Below, in pieces: positions 45,375 to 54,310 of a stretch of 64,000 nucleotides of DNA. Both the position numbers and the translations under genes were made by a program. The stretch is from the NCBI RefSeq assembly GCF_000827125.1, contig NZ_CP010311.1, forward strand, positions 2,997,001-3,061,000, read 5' to 3'. Within the stretch, counting starts at the first letter, position 1. Each line of letters starts with the position of its first letter. This stretch comes from Geoalkalibacter subterraneus. Its GTDB lineage: Bacteria; Desulfobacterota; Desulfuromonadia; Desulfuromonadales; Geoalkalibacteraceae. Below the pieces are notes generated by a model that had not been told where the DNA came from, ran no database searches, and saw only the letters and a list, made by a program, of their open reading frames with translations.

Positions 45375-46930
45375 TCGGGCCCCACCACGAAGCGGCCGAG
45401 GTCGCGCCCCTTGGGAGAAACCACGTGGACCGCGCAGGACAGGCAGGGGTCGTAGGAGCGCACGATCCGCACCAGCTCAAAGGGGTTCTCTTCGTCGCGC
45501 ACCTTGGTGCCGATCAGAGCCTGCTCCATCGGCCCCGGAACGCCCTTGCCGTCCATGGGGCCGGCATTCCAGGTGGTGGGAACCACGGCCTGGTAGTTGC
45601 GGGTGCGGCCCCCCTCCACATCGATCCAGTGCCCCAGCGCTCCACGGGGCGCTTCGTGCAGCCCCATGCCGCGATTGGTCACTTCGAGGGGATAATCGGC
45701 ACAGACCGGCTGGCCGGGCTGCAGTTCGAGCACCCATTGCTTGAGTTTCTCCGCCACCAGCTTGCATTCGATGGCGCGTGCCGCATGACGTCCAAGGACC
45801 GAATACAGAGCCTGCGGACCGGCATTGAATTTACCAAGCACGCCGTCGACCAGCTCCCGCACTTCGCGGTCGCCGCCGGCATAGCTTGCCAGCATACGGG
45901 CCAGCGGACCGACCTCCATCACGTCACCCGCGTAACGCGGTGACTTGCACCAGCTGTAGGCGCCAGCCTTGTCGCGATCGGCCACGGTGCTGCCGTCGTA
46001 GGGATGCACCGGCCCGGTGTCGCGGTACCAGCTGTTCTCCACCTCTTCGGTGATCCTGCCGGGATCGAGATGCTCGAGTTTGAGATCGGAGCGGACAATG
46101 CCCTGCGGAATCCAGCGGCGCCGCTGAGTGAGGTCCGATTTGCTGTCCAGATCGAACACACCGAAAGACATCATGTTGGTGGTTCCGCCGCCGATGGTGA
46201 AGTAATCGGGATAGCGCTCCGCCACCATCAGGACGTCGGGCAGATAGCGGGTGTCGATGAAATCAAGCAGCTGTTCGATCTTCCACATGAAGTTGGCCAC
46301 TTTGTCGACGCTGGCCTGTGCAGTGACCCCGCCGGGCACAATCGACATGTTGTGCGGCATCTTGCCGCCGAACACCGCGGTCGCTTCGTGGGCCAGGCGG
46401 CGCAGGTTGAGAGCTTCCACGTAATGGGCCACCGCCGCGCGGTTTTCTTCCTTGGAGAGGCGGTAGTCCCCCTCGTAACGGGGCATGAACGGCCCGAGAT
46501 GGCCACGATCGATAAACTCACGGACTTTCTTGAGGGTCGGATCTGAGCCGTTATAGTCCGCCACCGCGGTGACATCGACATAGTCCAGCGCCGCCAGTTG
46601 GTAGAAATGCAGGATGTGAGACTGAACGAAATTGGCGCCCTGGATCAGGTTGCGCATCACGCGTCCGTTCAGAGGGATGCTGCCGTTGACGCCGTAGGCT
46701 TCATCCAGCGCGAAGCAGGCCGTCAGCCCGTGCGAGGTGGGGCACACCCCGCAGATACGCTGCATGATGCGGGCGGCGTCGCGGGGATCACGGCCGGTCA
46801 GAACATTTTCCAGCCCGCGATACAGCATGCCCGAGCTTTTGGCTTCCTTGACGACTCCGCCCTCCAGCACCGCCTCAACCTTGAGATGGCCCTCGATTCG
46901 GGTCAACGGATCGATGACGATTTTACCCAT
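45371..46930 (-). CDS. hybC: [NiFe] hydrogenase large subunit
   Basis: 519 residues. The active-site ligands are in RICGVCPTSH (Cys60, Cys63) and DPCLSCAVH (Cys496, Cys499, His502). The 17 residues after His502 are the peptide that the protease encoded next removes. The overall length, MGKIVIDPLTRIEGHL start and HybA/HybB partners place it with group 1 membrane-bound uptake enzymes that oxidise H2 and feed the quinone pool. ATG 46930 has GGAGAG upstream. It is the first gene of the operon, which differs from E. coli, where hybO is first. Confidence 0.97.
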   Translation of the reverse strand: MGKIVIDPLTRIEGHLKVEAVLEGGVVKEAKSSGMLYRGLENVLTGRDPRDAARIMQRICGVCPTSHGLTACFALDEAYGVNGSIPLNGRVMRNLIQGANFVQSHILHFYQLAALDYVDVTAVADYNGSDPTLKKVREFIDRGHLGPFMPRYEGDYRLSKEENRAAVAHYVEALNLRRLAHEATAVFGGKMPHNMSIVPGGVTAQASVDKVANFMWKIEQLLDFIDTRYLPDVLMVAERYPDYFTIGGGTTNMMSFGVFDLDSKSDLTQRRRWIPQGIVRSDLKLEHLDPGRITEEVENSWYRDTGPVHPYDGSTVADRDKAGAYSWCKSPRYAGDVMEVGPLARMLASYAGGDREVRELVDGVLGKFNAGPQALYSVLGRHAARAIECKLVAEKLKQWVLELQPGQPVCADYPLEVTNRGMGLHEAPRGALGHWIDVEGGRTRNYQAVVPTTWNAGPMDGKGVPGPMEQALIGTKVRDEENPFELVRIVRSYDPCLSCAVHVVSPKGRDLGRFVVGPE

Positions 46931-46954
46931 AGTGCTCTCTCCTCAATCGATGTG

Positions 46955-46971
46955 ATGGACATTTTGTCCAT
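46955..46971. promoter_or_regulatory. ATGGAC-N5-GTCCAT palindrome in the hyb leader
   Basis: Perfect 6-bp arms around ATTTT, between the predicted transcription start (about 47015) and hybC. Half of it (ATTTTGTCCAT) recurs upstream at 47161-47170 in the probable enhancer site, so it is probably a second site for the same protein. Confidence 0.5.
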
Positions 46972-47025
46972 ATGCGCGAAATTTCGCGACGGGAAACAGG
47001 TGAAATTGGACTGCCGCCGGAGAAA

Positions 47026-47041
47026 GGCAAGGGATATGCCA
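47026..47041 (-). promoter_or_regulatory. Sigma-54 promoter of the hyb operon
   Basis: On the minus strand TGGCAT-N5-TTGCC, with exact GG-N10-GC spacing. It is the best sigma-54 match in the window. Predicted start is near 47015, 85 bases before hybC, and an NtrC-family activator gene lies immediately upstream. This and the flanking palindromes are the only features in the 314-base gap. Confidence 0.7.
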
Positions 47042-47136
47042 CAAAAATGGCCCTGTCATTAAAAAACAAATCAAATCAGAGGATTAGGGATGTTTTCGTA
47101 TACATTCGCACCGAACGCTGCCGAGGAGCAGAATGT

Positions 47137-47171
47137 GGCAAAATGACACTCGATGTTTCATTTTGTCCATC
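47137..47171. promoter_or_regulatory. Probable activator (enhancer) site of the hyb promoter
   Basis: CAAAATGA (47139-47146) and TCATTTTG (47158-47165) are 8-bp inverted arms, 11 bases apart, continued by GTCCAT. It lies about 95-130 bases upstream of the -24 box, a normal distance for an NtrC-type activator. Confidence 0.5.
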
Positions 47172-47244
47172 TGTGGCTGGGCGTGAAGCGTAAAACCTGA
47201 GGAGAAAGTGTTGAAGTGTTGGCGTTCAAGAGGCGGGACGGAAA

Positions 47245-48609
47245 TCACTCACTGTCCGGCAGGTCGATCCCGTACTGGCGCAGTTTGCGATCGAGGGTCT
47301 TGCGGGCGATGCCGAGAATTTCCGAAGTTTTGAGTTTATGGCCGCCGGTCTGGCGGTAGACCTGGGCAATATAGAGCCGCTCCACATCTTCGAGAGACAC
47401 GGGCGCGTCGGGAGGAACAAATTCCGTGGCCTGCGCGTTGGAGATTTTAGACGGCAGGCAGTCGGCCTCGACCCGCCCCCCTTCGGCCAGAATGACCGCC
47501 ATCTCGATGGTGTTTTCCAGCTCGCGCACGTTGCCCGGCCAATGATAGCCCTGCAGCATCCGCGCAGCCTCTGCCGACAGCTTCTGCTGCCCTTCCGGGG
47601 CATACTTGCGGACAAAATGTTCGGCCAGCGGCAGAATGTCGTCGCGCCGTTCACGCAGAGGCGGCACCTCCAGCGTCACGACATTGAGGCGATAGAACAG
47701 ATCCTCGCGGAAATTGCCCCGCGCCACCTCTTTTTCCAGGTCCTTGTTGGTGGCGGCGACAAACCGCACATCGGCATGACGCACGCGGGTCGCACCCACC
47801 GGCATGAACTCTTTCTCCTGCAGCAGTCGCAGCAGCTTGGCCTGCAGAGCCGGGCTCAGGTCGCCGATTTCGTCGAGAAACAGCGTGCCCTTATCAGCCT
47901 CCTCCACCAGACCGCGGTGATTGGCCACCGCGCCGGTAAAAGCCCCCTTGACATGGCCGAACAGCTGACTCTCCAGCAGGGTGTCGGTGATAGCGGCGCA
48001 GTTGATGGTGAGAAAACGCTGATCGCGCCGCTCGCTTGAATAATGAATCGTCGAAGCGATCAGTTCCTTGCCGGTGCCGCTTTCGCCGAGAATCAGCACA
48101 CCGGCCCCGCTGGAAGCCACCTTTCTGGCCAATGCGAACACGCGGCTGAACCCCTCGCTTTTAAAGATAATCTGTTCCGGGTTGAACCGCCGGCGGATCT
48201 CGGCCTTGAGGGAGCGATTCTCACTGACCAGGCGATTGCGCTCGATGACGGAATCGACCAGGCTGTGCACCTCGTCGGTGGAGAAAGGCTTGATCAGGTA
48301 ATCCAGAGCGCCGAGTTTCATGGCGTCCACCGCGTTGCGCACCGTAGCAAAGGCGCTCATCATGACCACCGGCAGCTCGGCATGAGCCGCTTTCAGGCGT
48401 CGCAGCACCTCGAGCCCGTCGAGGCCCGGCATCTTGGCGTCGAGAATCACCAGGTCGGGGAGCGCGCCTTCCATCTCCTCAAGTCCCTTGAGCAGCGCCG
48501 CCCCCTGCCCGAAACACTCGACCCCGTGCCCGCGCGCTTCCAGCAGGCGACGCAGCAGATTCTGAACATCCACCTCGTCATCGCAGACGAGAATTTTTCC
48601 TTTCTCCAT
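47245..48609 (-). CDS. NtrC-family response regulator, likely hydrogenase activator (HoxA-like)
   Basis: 454 residues: receiver (acidic pair in VCDDE, phospho-acceptor in VILDAKMPG, LIKPF), AAA+ domain with GESGTGKE, intact GAFTGA loop and LFLDEIGD, and a Fis-type HTH at the end (RKTLDRKLRQYGIDL). Position directly upstream of hybC and divergent from hypA, together with the sigma-54 promoter and palindromes in front of hybC, suggests that it turns on the hydrogenase, as HoxA does in Cupriavidus. That target is inference. No cognate kinase is adjacent. Confidence 0.9.
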   Translation of the reverse strand: MEKGKILVCDDEVDVQNLLRRLLEARGHGVECFGQGAALLKGLEEMEGALPDLVILDAKMPGLDGLEVLRRLKAAHAELPVVMMSAFATVRNAVDAMKLGALDYLIKPFSTDEVHSLVDSVIERNRLVSENRSLKAEIRRRFNPEQIIFKSEGFSRVFALARKVASSGAGVLILGESGTGKELIASTIHYSSERRDQRFLTINCAAITDTLLESQLFGHVKGAFTGAVANHRGLVEEADKGTLFLDEIGDLSPALQAKLLRLLQEKEFMPVGATRVRHADVRFVAATNKDLEKEVARGNFREDLFYRLNVVTLEVPPLRERRDDILPLAEHFVRKYAPEGQQKLSAEAARMLQGYHWPGNVRELENTIEMAVILAEGGRVEADCLPSKISNAQATEFVPPDAPVSLEDVERLYIAQVYRQTGGHKLKTSEILGIARKTLDRKLRQYGIDLPDSE

Positions 48610-48760
48610 GATTCACCATCCCTGTCATCACCGGAACATCATAGTTCATTGGAAGCAGTTCACAGGAGTTGAGGCTAACAGAAGAGCGTGAAAATCGGCA
48701 ATCCTTTTTGCCGTGCCGCCGGACGGGGACACGTATACGTTTCACAACGTCCTCCAAGGG

Positions 48761-48790
48761 TTGATTTTTGCCTGAACCCCACCCTATAGT
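48761..48790 (+). promoter_or_regulatory. Candidate sigma-70 promoter of the hyp operon
   Basis: TTGATT (48761-48766) and TATAGT (48785-48790) with an 18-base spacer, about 50 bases ahead of hypA. A perfect ACGTATACGT palindrome lies just upstream at 48731-48740. Confidence 0.45.
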
Positions 48791-48846
48791 GGGCCTTTCA
48801 AAACGGAGACGGTACGTGCGCACAGTCATTCCGGAGGGCCCCTTTC

Positions 48847-49188
48847 ATGCATGAACTCGGCATCACCCGCAATATCGTCGACATCGCCGAACAGCATGCG
48901 CGCCAGCAGGGCGTGACGCGGGTGACCTCGGTTCGAATCGAAATCGGCGCCCTGTCCGGGGTCATCCCCGAAGCGGTGGAATTCGCTTTCGAGGCCTGCA
49001 CACAGGGCACGCTTCTGGAAGATGCGCAACTGATCATCGATCGGATCGCCGGGCGCGGTCGCTGCGACGACTGCGGCCGGGAAAGTGAAATGGATCGCTA
49101 CACTTTCGCCTGCCCCTACTGCGAGTCTTTCGGCATGCGCACCGTGCAGGGCGAAGAATTACGAATCATCGAAATGGAGGTCGACTGA
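48847..49188 (+). CDS. hypA: Hydrogenase nickel insertion protein HypA
   Basis: 113 residues. MHELGIT gives the nickel-binding His2, and the zinc site is formed by CDDC and CPYC about 20 residues apart in the C-terminal half. HypA and HypB deliver nickel to the hydrogenase large subunit. GGAGGG precedes the ATG. It opens the plus-strand hyp cluster, divergent from the hydrogenase regulator, and hypB begins two bases after its stop. Confidence 0.96.
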   Translation: MHELGITRNIVDIAEQHARQQGVTRVTSVRIEIGALSGVIPEAVEFAFEACTQGTLLEDAQLIIDRIAGRGRCDDCGRESEMDRYTFACPYCESFGMRTVQGEELRIIEMEVD

Positions 49189-49190
49189 CC

Positions 49191-49937
49191 ATGTGCATCG
49201 ATTGTGGCTGCGGCACGAACACCGCTCACCATCACCATCATCATGATCACACACACGATCATAACCACGAGGGGGACCGGCGCACTATCCGCGTGGAAGA
49301 GGACATCCTCTCCAAGAACAACCGCCTGGCCGGCAACAACCGCCTGCTGTTCGCCGCGCGCAAGATGCTGGTTCTCAACCTGGTCAGCTCTCCCGGCTCC
49401 GGCAAGACCACCCTGCTCGAACGCACCCTGCGCGAACTCGGCGACCGCCTGCGCTTCGCCGTTCTCGAGGGCGACCAGCAGACTGCCAACGACGCCGACC
49501 GCATCGCCGCCGCCGGCGCCCCCGTGCACCAGATCAACACCGGCGCCGGCTGCCATCTCGACGCCCACATGGTCGGCCACGGTGTTGAACATTTCGACCT
49601 CGACGCCACCGACCTCCTGATGATCGAAAACGTCGGCAACCTGGTCTGCCCGGCCGCCTTCGACCTGGGTGAGGATCACAAGGTCGCGGTGCTGTCCGTC
49701 ACCGAGGGGGAGGACAAGCCGGTCAAATACCCCAACATGTTTCACGCCGCAGACCTGATGATCATCAACAAAACGGATCTGCTGCCCTACCTCGACTTCG
49801 ACGTGGAAAAGTGCAAAACCTACGCCCGCCAGGTCAACCCGAACATCGAGATTCTGGAACTGTCATGCAGAACCGGCGAGGGGATGCAGGCCTGGTATGA
49901 GTGGTTGATGGCTGGGGTTGAGAAGAAAAGATCATAA
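49191..49937 (+). CDS. hypB: Hydrogenase nickel incorporation GTPase HypB
   Basis: 248 residues. The N-terminus has the CxxCGC metal site (CIDCGCG) followed by a His-rich stretch of ten histidines within about 16 residues, a nickel store. The GTPase core shows the P-loop [12 protein letters not shown], the switch and metal-binding Cys-His [10 protein letters not shown], and NKTD for guanine recognition. It supplies nickel with HypA. After it comes a 120-base gap filled by a palindromic repeat before hypC. Confidence 0.96.
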   Translation: MCIDCGCGTNTAHHHHHHDHTHDHNHEGDRRTIRVEEDILSKNNRLAGNNRLLFAARKMLVLNLVSSPGSGKTTLLERTLRELGDRLRFAVLEGDQQTANDADRIAAAGAPVHQINTGAGCHLDAHMVGHGVEHFDLDATDLLMIENVGNLVCPAAFDLGEDHKVAVLSVTEGEDKPVKYPNMFHAADLMIINKTDLLPYLDFDVEKCKTYARQVNPNIEILELSCRTGEGMQAWYEWLMAGVEKKRS

Positions 49938-49949
49938 TCTACAGTCTTC

Positions 49950-50034
49950 ACCGCGGAGATCGCGGAGAACGCTGAGAGAATCTAAGGTCTCCGTGTTCTC
50001 CGCGATCTCGAGCGAGCCTTGGCGAGCGGGCGGT
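49950..50034. repeat. GCGGAG-type palindromic element between hypB and hypC
   Basis: GAGATCGCGGAGAAC (49957-49971) is matched by its exact complement at 49995-50009. Outer ACCGC/GCGGT ends can extend the fold. The left arm consists of 9-base units starting CGCGGAG or CGCTGAG. A related element lies between hypD and hypE. Confidence 0.85.
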
Positions 50035-50059
50035 AAAATGCTTTTTATGGAGTCTCAAA

Positions 50060-50293
50060 ATGTGCCTCGGCATTCCCATGCAGATCCGTTCCATCGACGG
50101 CGACCTGGCTCAGTGTGAAATTGACGGCGTGACGCGCGAGGCGAGCCTGATGCTGCTTGCCGATCCGGTGTCGGAGGGCGATTTCGTGTTGATTCATGCG
50201 GGTTTTGCCATCAGCAAACTCGACCAGCAGGAAGCCGAGGAAACCATCGCCCTGTTCCGTCAGATCCTCGCTGACGGCGGAGGGGTGGAATGA
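50060..50293 (+). CDS. hypC: Hydrogenase maturation chaperone HypC
   Basis: 77 residues. MCLGIP with the essential Cys2, the small OB-like core, and FVLIHAGFAISKLD are diagnostic of HypC/HybG. It carries the iron centre with HypD and escorts the immature large subunit. It overlaps hypD by four bases (ATGA). ATG 50060 has TGGAG upstream. Confidence 0.96.
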   Translation: MCLGIPMQIRSIDGDLAQCEIDGVTREASLMLLADPVSEGDFVLIHAGFAISKLDQQEAEETIALFRQILADGGGVE

Positions 50294-51381
50294 AATACCT
50301 CGATGCCTTTCGCGACCGCGAAGTGGCAATCCGACTGCTCGAGCGCATCGGCTGGCTGGCGACTGAAGCCTCTTCCCCCATGACGTTCATGGAGGTGTGC
50401 GGCACCCACACCATGGCGATCCACCAGCACGGCATCCGCGGCCTGCTCCCCACAGGCATCCGGCTGATCTCCGGTCCCGGCTGCCCGGTGTGCGTGACCC
50501 CGGTGGGCTATGTCGATCATGCGGTGGCGCTGGCGCGCCGCGAGGACGTCATCATCGCCACTTTCGGCGACATGGTGCGCGTGCCTGGCTCAAGCAGCAG
50601 CCTGCACAACGAGAAGGCGCGCGGCGCCGATGTGCGCATCGTCTATTCGCCTCTCGACGCGGTGGCACTGGCGCGAAAGATTCCTGAAAAGAAGGTTGTT
50701 TTTCTCGGTGTCGGCTTCGAGACCACCACCCCGACGGTCGCAGGTGCCGTGCTGGCCGCGCAGAGCGCGGGGCTGGACAACTTCCTCATCCTTAGCGCCC
50801 ACAAGACCATTCCCGGCCCCATGGCGGTGCTGGCGTCCGATCCTGAGCTGCAGGTCAGCGGCTATATCTGCCCGGCCCATGTCAGCGCTATCATCGGCCC
50901 CGCCGCCTATCAGCCGCTGGTTGACGAACTCAATGTCCCCTGCGTTATCACCGGCTTTGAGCCCCTCGACATGCTGCAGGGGATCGAGATGCTGGCGCGC
51001 CAGGTCATCGAAAACAGGCCGCGTGTCGAAAACCAGTACAGCCGCATTGTGCGTGCCGACGGCAACCCCCGTGCGCGGGCCATCATGGCGCAGGTGTTCG
51101 AGCCCTGCGACGCGACCTGGCGCGGCATCGGAGAAATCCCGGCCAGCGGCCTGCGCTTGCGCGACGCATTCCGCGCTTTCGACGCCGCCCGGCAGATCAC
51201 TGTCGATATCGAGCCGCCGGTGGAACACCCCGGCTGCCTGTGCGGCGAAATCCTCAAAGGCAAAACCACCCCCCGCAGCTGCCCCCTGTTTGGCACCATC
51301 TGCACCCCGGAAGACCCGGTCGGCGCGTGCATGGTATCGAGTGAAGGGACTTGTGCGGCGGAGTATAAGTACGGGGTTTGA
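50290..51381 (+). CDS. hypD: Hydrogenase Fe-cyanide maturation protein HypD
   Basis: 363 residues. CGTHTMAIHQHGIRGLLP, GPGCPVCVTP and GFETTTPT are the family signatures with the catalytic cysteines, and the C-terminal Cys group (CLCGEILKGKTTPRSCPLFG, then a final C) binds the [4Fe-4S] cluster. HypD and HypC assemble the Fe(CN)2CO unit. It is followed by a 154-base gap dominated by a large palindrome before hypE. Confidence 0.97.
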   Translation: MKYLDAFRDREVAIRLLERIGWLATEASSPMTFMEVCGTHTMAIHQHGIRGLLPTGIRLISGPGCPVCVTPVGYVDHAVALARREDVIIATFGDMVRVPGSSSSLHNEKARGADVRIVYSPLDAVALARKIPEKKVVFLGVGFETTTPTVAGAVLAAQSAGLDNFLILSAHKTIPGPMAVLASDPELQVSGYICPAHVSAIIGPAAYQPLVDELNVPCVITGFEPLDMLQGIEMLARQVIENRPRVENQYSRIVRADGNPRARAIMAQVFEPCDATWRGIGEIPASGLRLRDAFRAFDAARQITVDIEPPVEHPGCLCGEILKGKTTPRSCPLFGTICTPEDPVGACMVSSEGTCAAEYKYGV

Positions 51382-51390
51382 AAGCTTTTT

Positions 51391-51513
51391 ACCGCGGAGG
51401 GCGCGGAGAACGCAGAGGAAAATCTGAGAAAATCTTTTTATTGGCTTAAAACAAAAAAGCGTTTTTCGGGTTTTCTCGGACCTTTTCTCCGCGCTCTCCG
51501 CGCCCTCCGCGGT
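51391..51513. repeat. Large palindromic GCGGAG element between hypD and hypE
   Basis: The 19-base arm ACCGCGGAGGGCGCGGAGA (51391-51409) and its perfect complement (51495-51513) enclose 85 bases that are AT-rich in the middle. As RNA it would form a very stable hairpin inside the hyp transcript. It has no T-run after the right arm, so it is not a typical terminator. Confidence 0.9.
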
Positions 51514-51535
51514 TCAATCTTCCCAGGAGTCTTTC

Positions 51536-52549
51536 ATGAAATCCGACATCATCCTCCTCGGCCACGGCAGCGGCGGCAAGCTCAGCCATCAGCTTCTCGA
51601 CGACGTCATCATTCCCCGCCTGTCCGGCGTGGCGCAGAAGGATCAGAACGATGCGGCGGTGCTGACTTCGCCGGGGGGGCGGTTGGCATTTACCACCGAC
51701 TCCTATGTGGTCGATCCGATCTTCTTTGCTGGCGGTAACATCGGCGATCTGGCGGTAAACGGCACCGTCAACGACCTGGCCATGGCGGGGGCCCGCCCGC
51801 TCTATCTCAGCGTCGGGTTGATTCTCGAGGAGGGATTGCCGATCTCAGAGCTGGAGCAGGTGCTTGACAGTATGAAGGCCGCGGCAGCGGCGGCGGATGT
51901 GCGCATCGTCACCGGCGACACAAAAGTGGTGCCGCGCGGCAAGGGGGACAGGATCTTTATCAACACCGCCGGCATCGGCACCTTCGAGCACGACCGGGAG
52001 ATTCTCGGCAGCGGCGCGCGCCCCGGCGACCGGATCCTGGTAAGCGGCACCCTGGGAGATCACGGCATGGCGGTCCTCGCCGGGCGCGAAGGGCTGGAGC
52101 TTCAATCGCCCATCGAGAGCGATTCGGCACCTCTCAACTTCATGGTCGCCGACCTGCTGAGCGAGCTGGGTGATGCGCTGCATGTGCTGCGGGACCCGAC
52201 CCGCGGCGGCGTGGCCACCACCCTCAAAGAGATCGCGCTGCAATCCGATGTCGATCTGACCCTGGAAGAGACCCAACTGCCGGTCTCCGACGCCGTGCGC
52301 GGCGCCTGCGCCATTCTCGGCCTCGATCCCCTGTTTGTCGCCAACGAAGGCAAACTGCTGGCGTTTGTCGCGCCCCAGCAGTCCGAAGCGGCACTACAAA
52401 TCATGCGCCGCCATCCCGCCGGTCGGCAGGCGGCCATTATCGGCGAGGTCACCGGCCAATCCGCCGGCAAGGTCTTTCTGCGCACCGCCATCGGCGGCCT
52501 GCGCTCCATCGAGATGCTGGCCGGCGAACAGCTGCCGCGCATCTGCTGA
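51536..52549 (+). CDS. hypE: Hydrogenase cyanide-donor enzyme HypE
   Basis: 337 residues. GHGSGGKLSHQLL at the N-terminus, the PurM-like ATP-binding segments (DSYVVDPIFFAGGNIGDLAVNGTVNDLAMAGA region, split here by function) and the C-terminal PRIC, whose terminal Cys carries the carbamoyl group converted to thiocyanate, are complete. It normally works with HypF, which is not in the window. Start ATG 51536 has CAGGAG upstream. The gap 52550-52762 after it contains only a weak GGGGAGG/CCTCCCC hairpin (about 52636-52664). Confidence 0.96.
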   Translation: MKSDIILLGHGSGGKLSHQLLDDVIIPRLSGVAQKDQNDAAVLTSPGGRLAFTTDSYVVDPIFFAGGNIGDLAVNGTVNDLAMAGARPLYLSVGLILEEGLPISELEQVLDSMKAAAAAADVRIVTGDTKVVPRGKGDRIFINTAGIGTFEHDREILGSGARPGDRILVSGTLGDHGMAVLAGREGLELQSPIESDSAPLNFMVADLLSELGDALHVLRDPTRGGVATTLKEIALQSDVDLTLEETQLPVSDAVRGACAILGLDPLFVANEGKLLAFVAPQQSEAALQIMRRHPAGRQAAIIGEVTGQSAGKVFLRTAIGGLRSIEMLAGEQLPRIC

Positions 52550-52768
52550 ACCGTTCCCGCGCCTCTTCGACCTCTGAGTTTCCATAATTGTTCAGCATGG
52601 GAGTGACGACCCCGCCCTGGTTCCCTGATGACCGGGGAGGGGCTCCTCTCCTCCCCTCCTGCCTCCGCCTCCTTGCAGTCCTCCGTTTTTGTTTTATCCT
52701 TCAAACAAGCCGCACCCCTGCATTGATCCCTGAATGAATTCAGACATTCGACCAACGGGAGGATGATG

Positions 52769-54136
52769 ATGTTTCTGGAGAAGATCAAATCCGAAGGCCT
52801 CGCACAGCTCTCCTACATTCTCGGCGACAACGGCCGTGCCGCAGTCATCGACCCGCGTCGCGACTGCCAGGTCTATGTGGATCTCGCTTATCGCGAAGGA
52901 TGCAAAATTACCCATATTTTTGAAACGCATCGCAACGAAGATTTTGTCATCGGTTCCTGCGAACTGGCCGAATTGACGGGTGCGGCGATCTACCATGGCG
53001 CAGAGCTGCCGTTCGAGTATGGCCAGACGGCCCGTGAAGGGGATGTCTTTAAGTTCGGGAGCCTCGAACTCAGGGTTCTTTCCACTCCCGGACATACCTT
53101 TGAAAGCCTCTCTTTCGTACTCAGCGACAAGGACTTCAGCGACGAACCTCTCGGCGTTTTTACCGGCGATGCACTTTTCATCGGCGATGTCGGCCGCACT
53201 GATTTTTTCCCTGACCAGGCCGAAAAAGTCGCCGGACTGCTCTATGACAGCCTGTTTGACAAGATCCTGCCCCTCGGTGATGAAGTGCTGCTCTATCCGG
53301 CACACGGGGCCGGCTCGGTGTGCGGCTCGGGAATGGCCTCCCGTGAGTTCTCGACGCTGGGATACGAGCGCAGGCATAACCCCGCTCTCCAGGTGCAAAG
53401 CCGGGAGCAGTTCATCGAGAGAAAATTGAAGGAGAAACACACCCTGCCCCCGTACTTCAAAAAAATGGAGGGCTACAACCTCAATGGCGCGCCGCTGCTT
53501 AATGGCCTGCCTCGGCCAAAGCCCTGTGACGCGGACGAGTTCGACCGGGCGATGAAAGACGGTATGCTGGTCATTGACACACGTTCTCCCGAAGCCTTTG
53601 CCGGCGCCTACATCCCGGGGAGCCTGGCTATTCCCCTCGACATGCTGCCGGCCTATGCGGGCTGGTTCGTCCCCTATGATCAGGATATCGGCCTCGTGCT
53701 GCCGCGCGGCAGCGATTGGGAAGCCGCGACACGCCACCTGGTGCGTCTGGGATATGACCGCGTGGTCGCCTTTCTCGATCAGGGAATGCACGAGTGGGAG
53801 ACCAGCGGCCGACAGTATGACCGCATTCCGGCCATCTACGCCGGGGAGCTTAAAAAGCGCATCGATGAACAGGCCGACTTCACACTGCTCGACGTGCGCA
53901 AACCCGAAGAGATCGAACAGGGCACCCTGCCCGGTTCAACGTCCATCTTTTTAGGGGACCTTCCCAACAGTCTTGAAAAGATTCCCGACGCCCGACCCAT
54001 CACCGCGTTCTGCGGCAGCGGCAGACGGGCCATCATTGCGGCATCGATCCTTAAAAGAAACGGCTTCGACCAGGTCGAAGACTGCCTCGGCTCGATGGCG
54101 GCCTGCCACGCGGTGGGATGCAGAATATCAACGTAA
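52769..54136 (+). CDS. MBL-fold hydrolase with two rhodanese domains
   Basis: About 455 residues. The N-terminal metallo-beta-lactamase domain (about 1-210) resembles persulfide dioxygenase/glyoxalase II proteins, but the usual HxHxDH is HRNEDF: the second and fourth ligands are Asn and Phe. The remaining ligands (PGHTFES, FTGDALF, PAHGAG) are present. Two rhodanese-like domains follow. The first (about 260-355) lacks the active Cys; the second (about 360-455) has it in FCGSGRR. A role in persulfide or sulfane-sulfur handling is inferred, supported by the YeeE pair downstream. Three ATGs lie in a row at 52763, 52766 and 52769; the last has the best spacing from GGGAGG. Confidence 0.85.
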   Translation: MFLEKIKSEGLAQLSYILGDNGRAAVIDPRRDCQVYVDLAYREGCKITHIFETHRNEDFVIGSCELAELTGAAIYHGAELPFEYGQTAREGDVFKFGSLELRVLSTPGHTFESLSFVLSDKDFSDEPLGVFTGDALFIGDVGRTDFFPDQAEKVAGLLYDSLFDKILPLGDEVLLYPAHGAGSVCGSGMASREFSTLGYERRHNPALQVQSREQFIERKLKEKHTLPPYFKKMEGYNLNGAPLLNGLPRPKPCDADEFDRAMKDGMLVIDTRSPEAFAGAYIPGSLAIPLDMLPAYAGWFVPYDQDIGLVLPRGSDWEAATRHLVRLGYDRVVAFLDQGMHEWETSGRQYDRIPAIYAGELKKRIDEQADFTLLDVRKPEEIEQGTLPGSTSIFLGDLPNSLEKIPDARPITAFCGSGRRAIIAASILKRNGFDQVEDCLGSMAACHAVGCRIST

Positions 54137-54310
54137 CTGTTCCGCGCTGGGTCACGTCTCTACTGTCAAGCGTGTTTGGCGCCAGAGAGGGCGCCGATCA
54201 AAAGGCCAGGGATGGCGAAAAGTGTCCCTTGTCATAGGCGTTGCGACCCCGCACCGGCAAAACAAACAGACCCTTTTGACGTCCTCATTACCTCGAAAAA
54301 GGAGTGCGCG

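Noticed and set aside
51391-51513. Rho-independent terminator between hypD and hypE
   Set aside because: The arms are very stable, but they are 85 bases apart and no T-run follows the right arm; hypE should still be transcribed with hypD.
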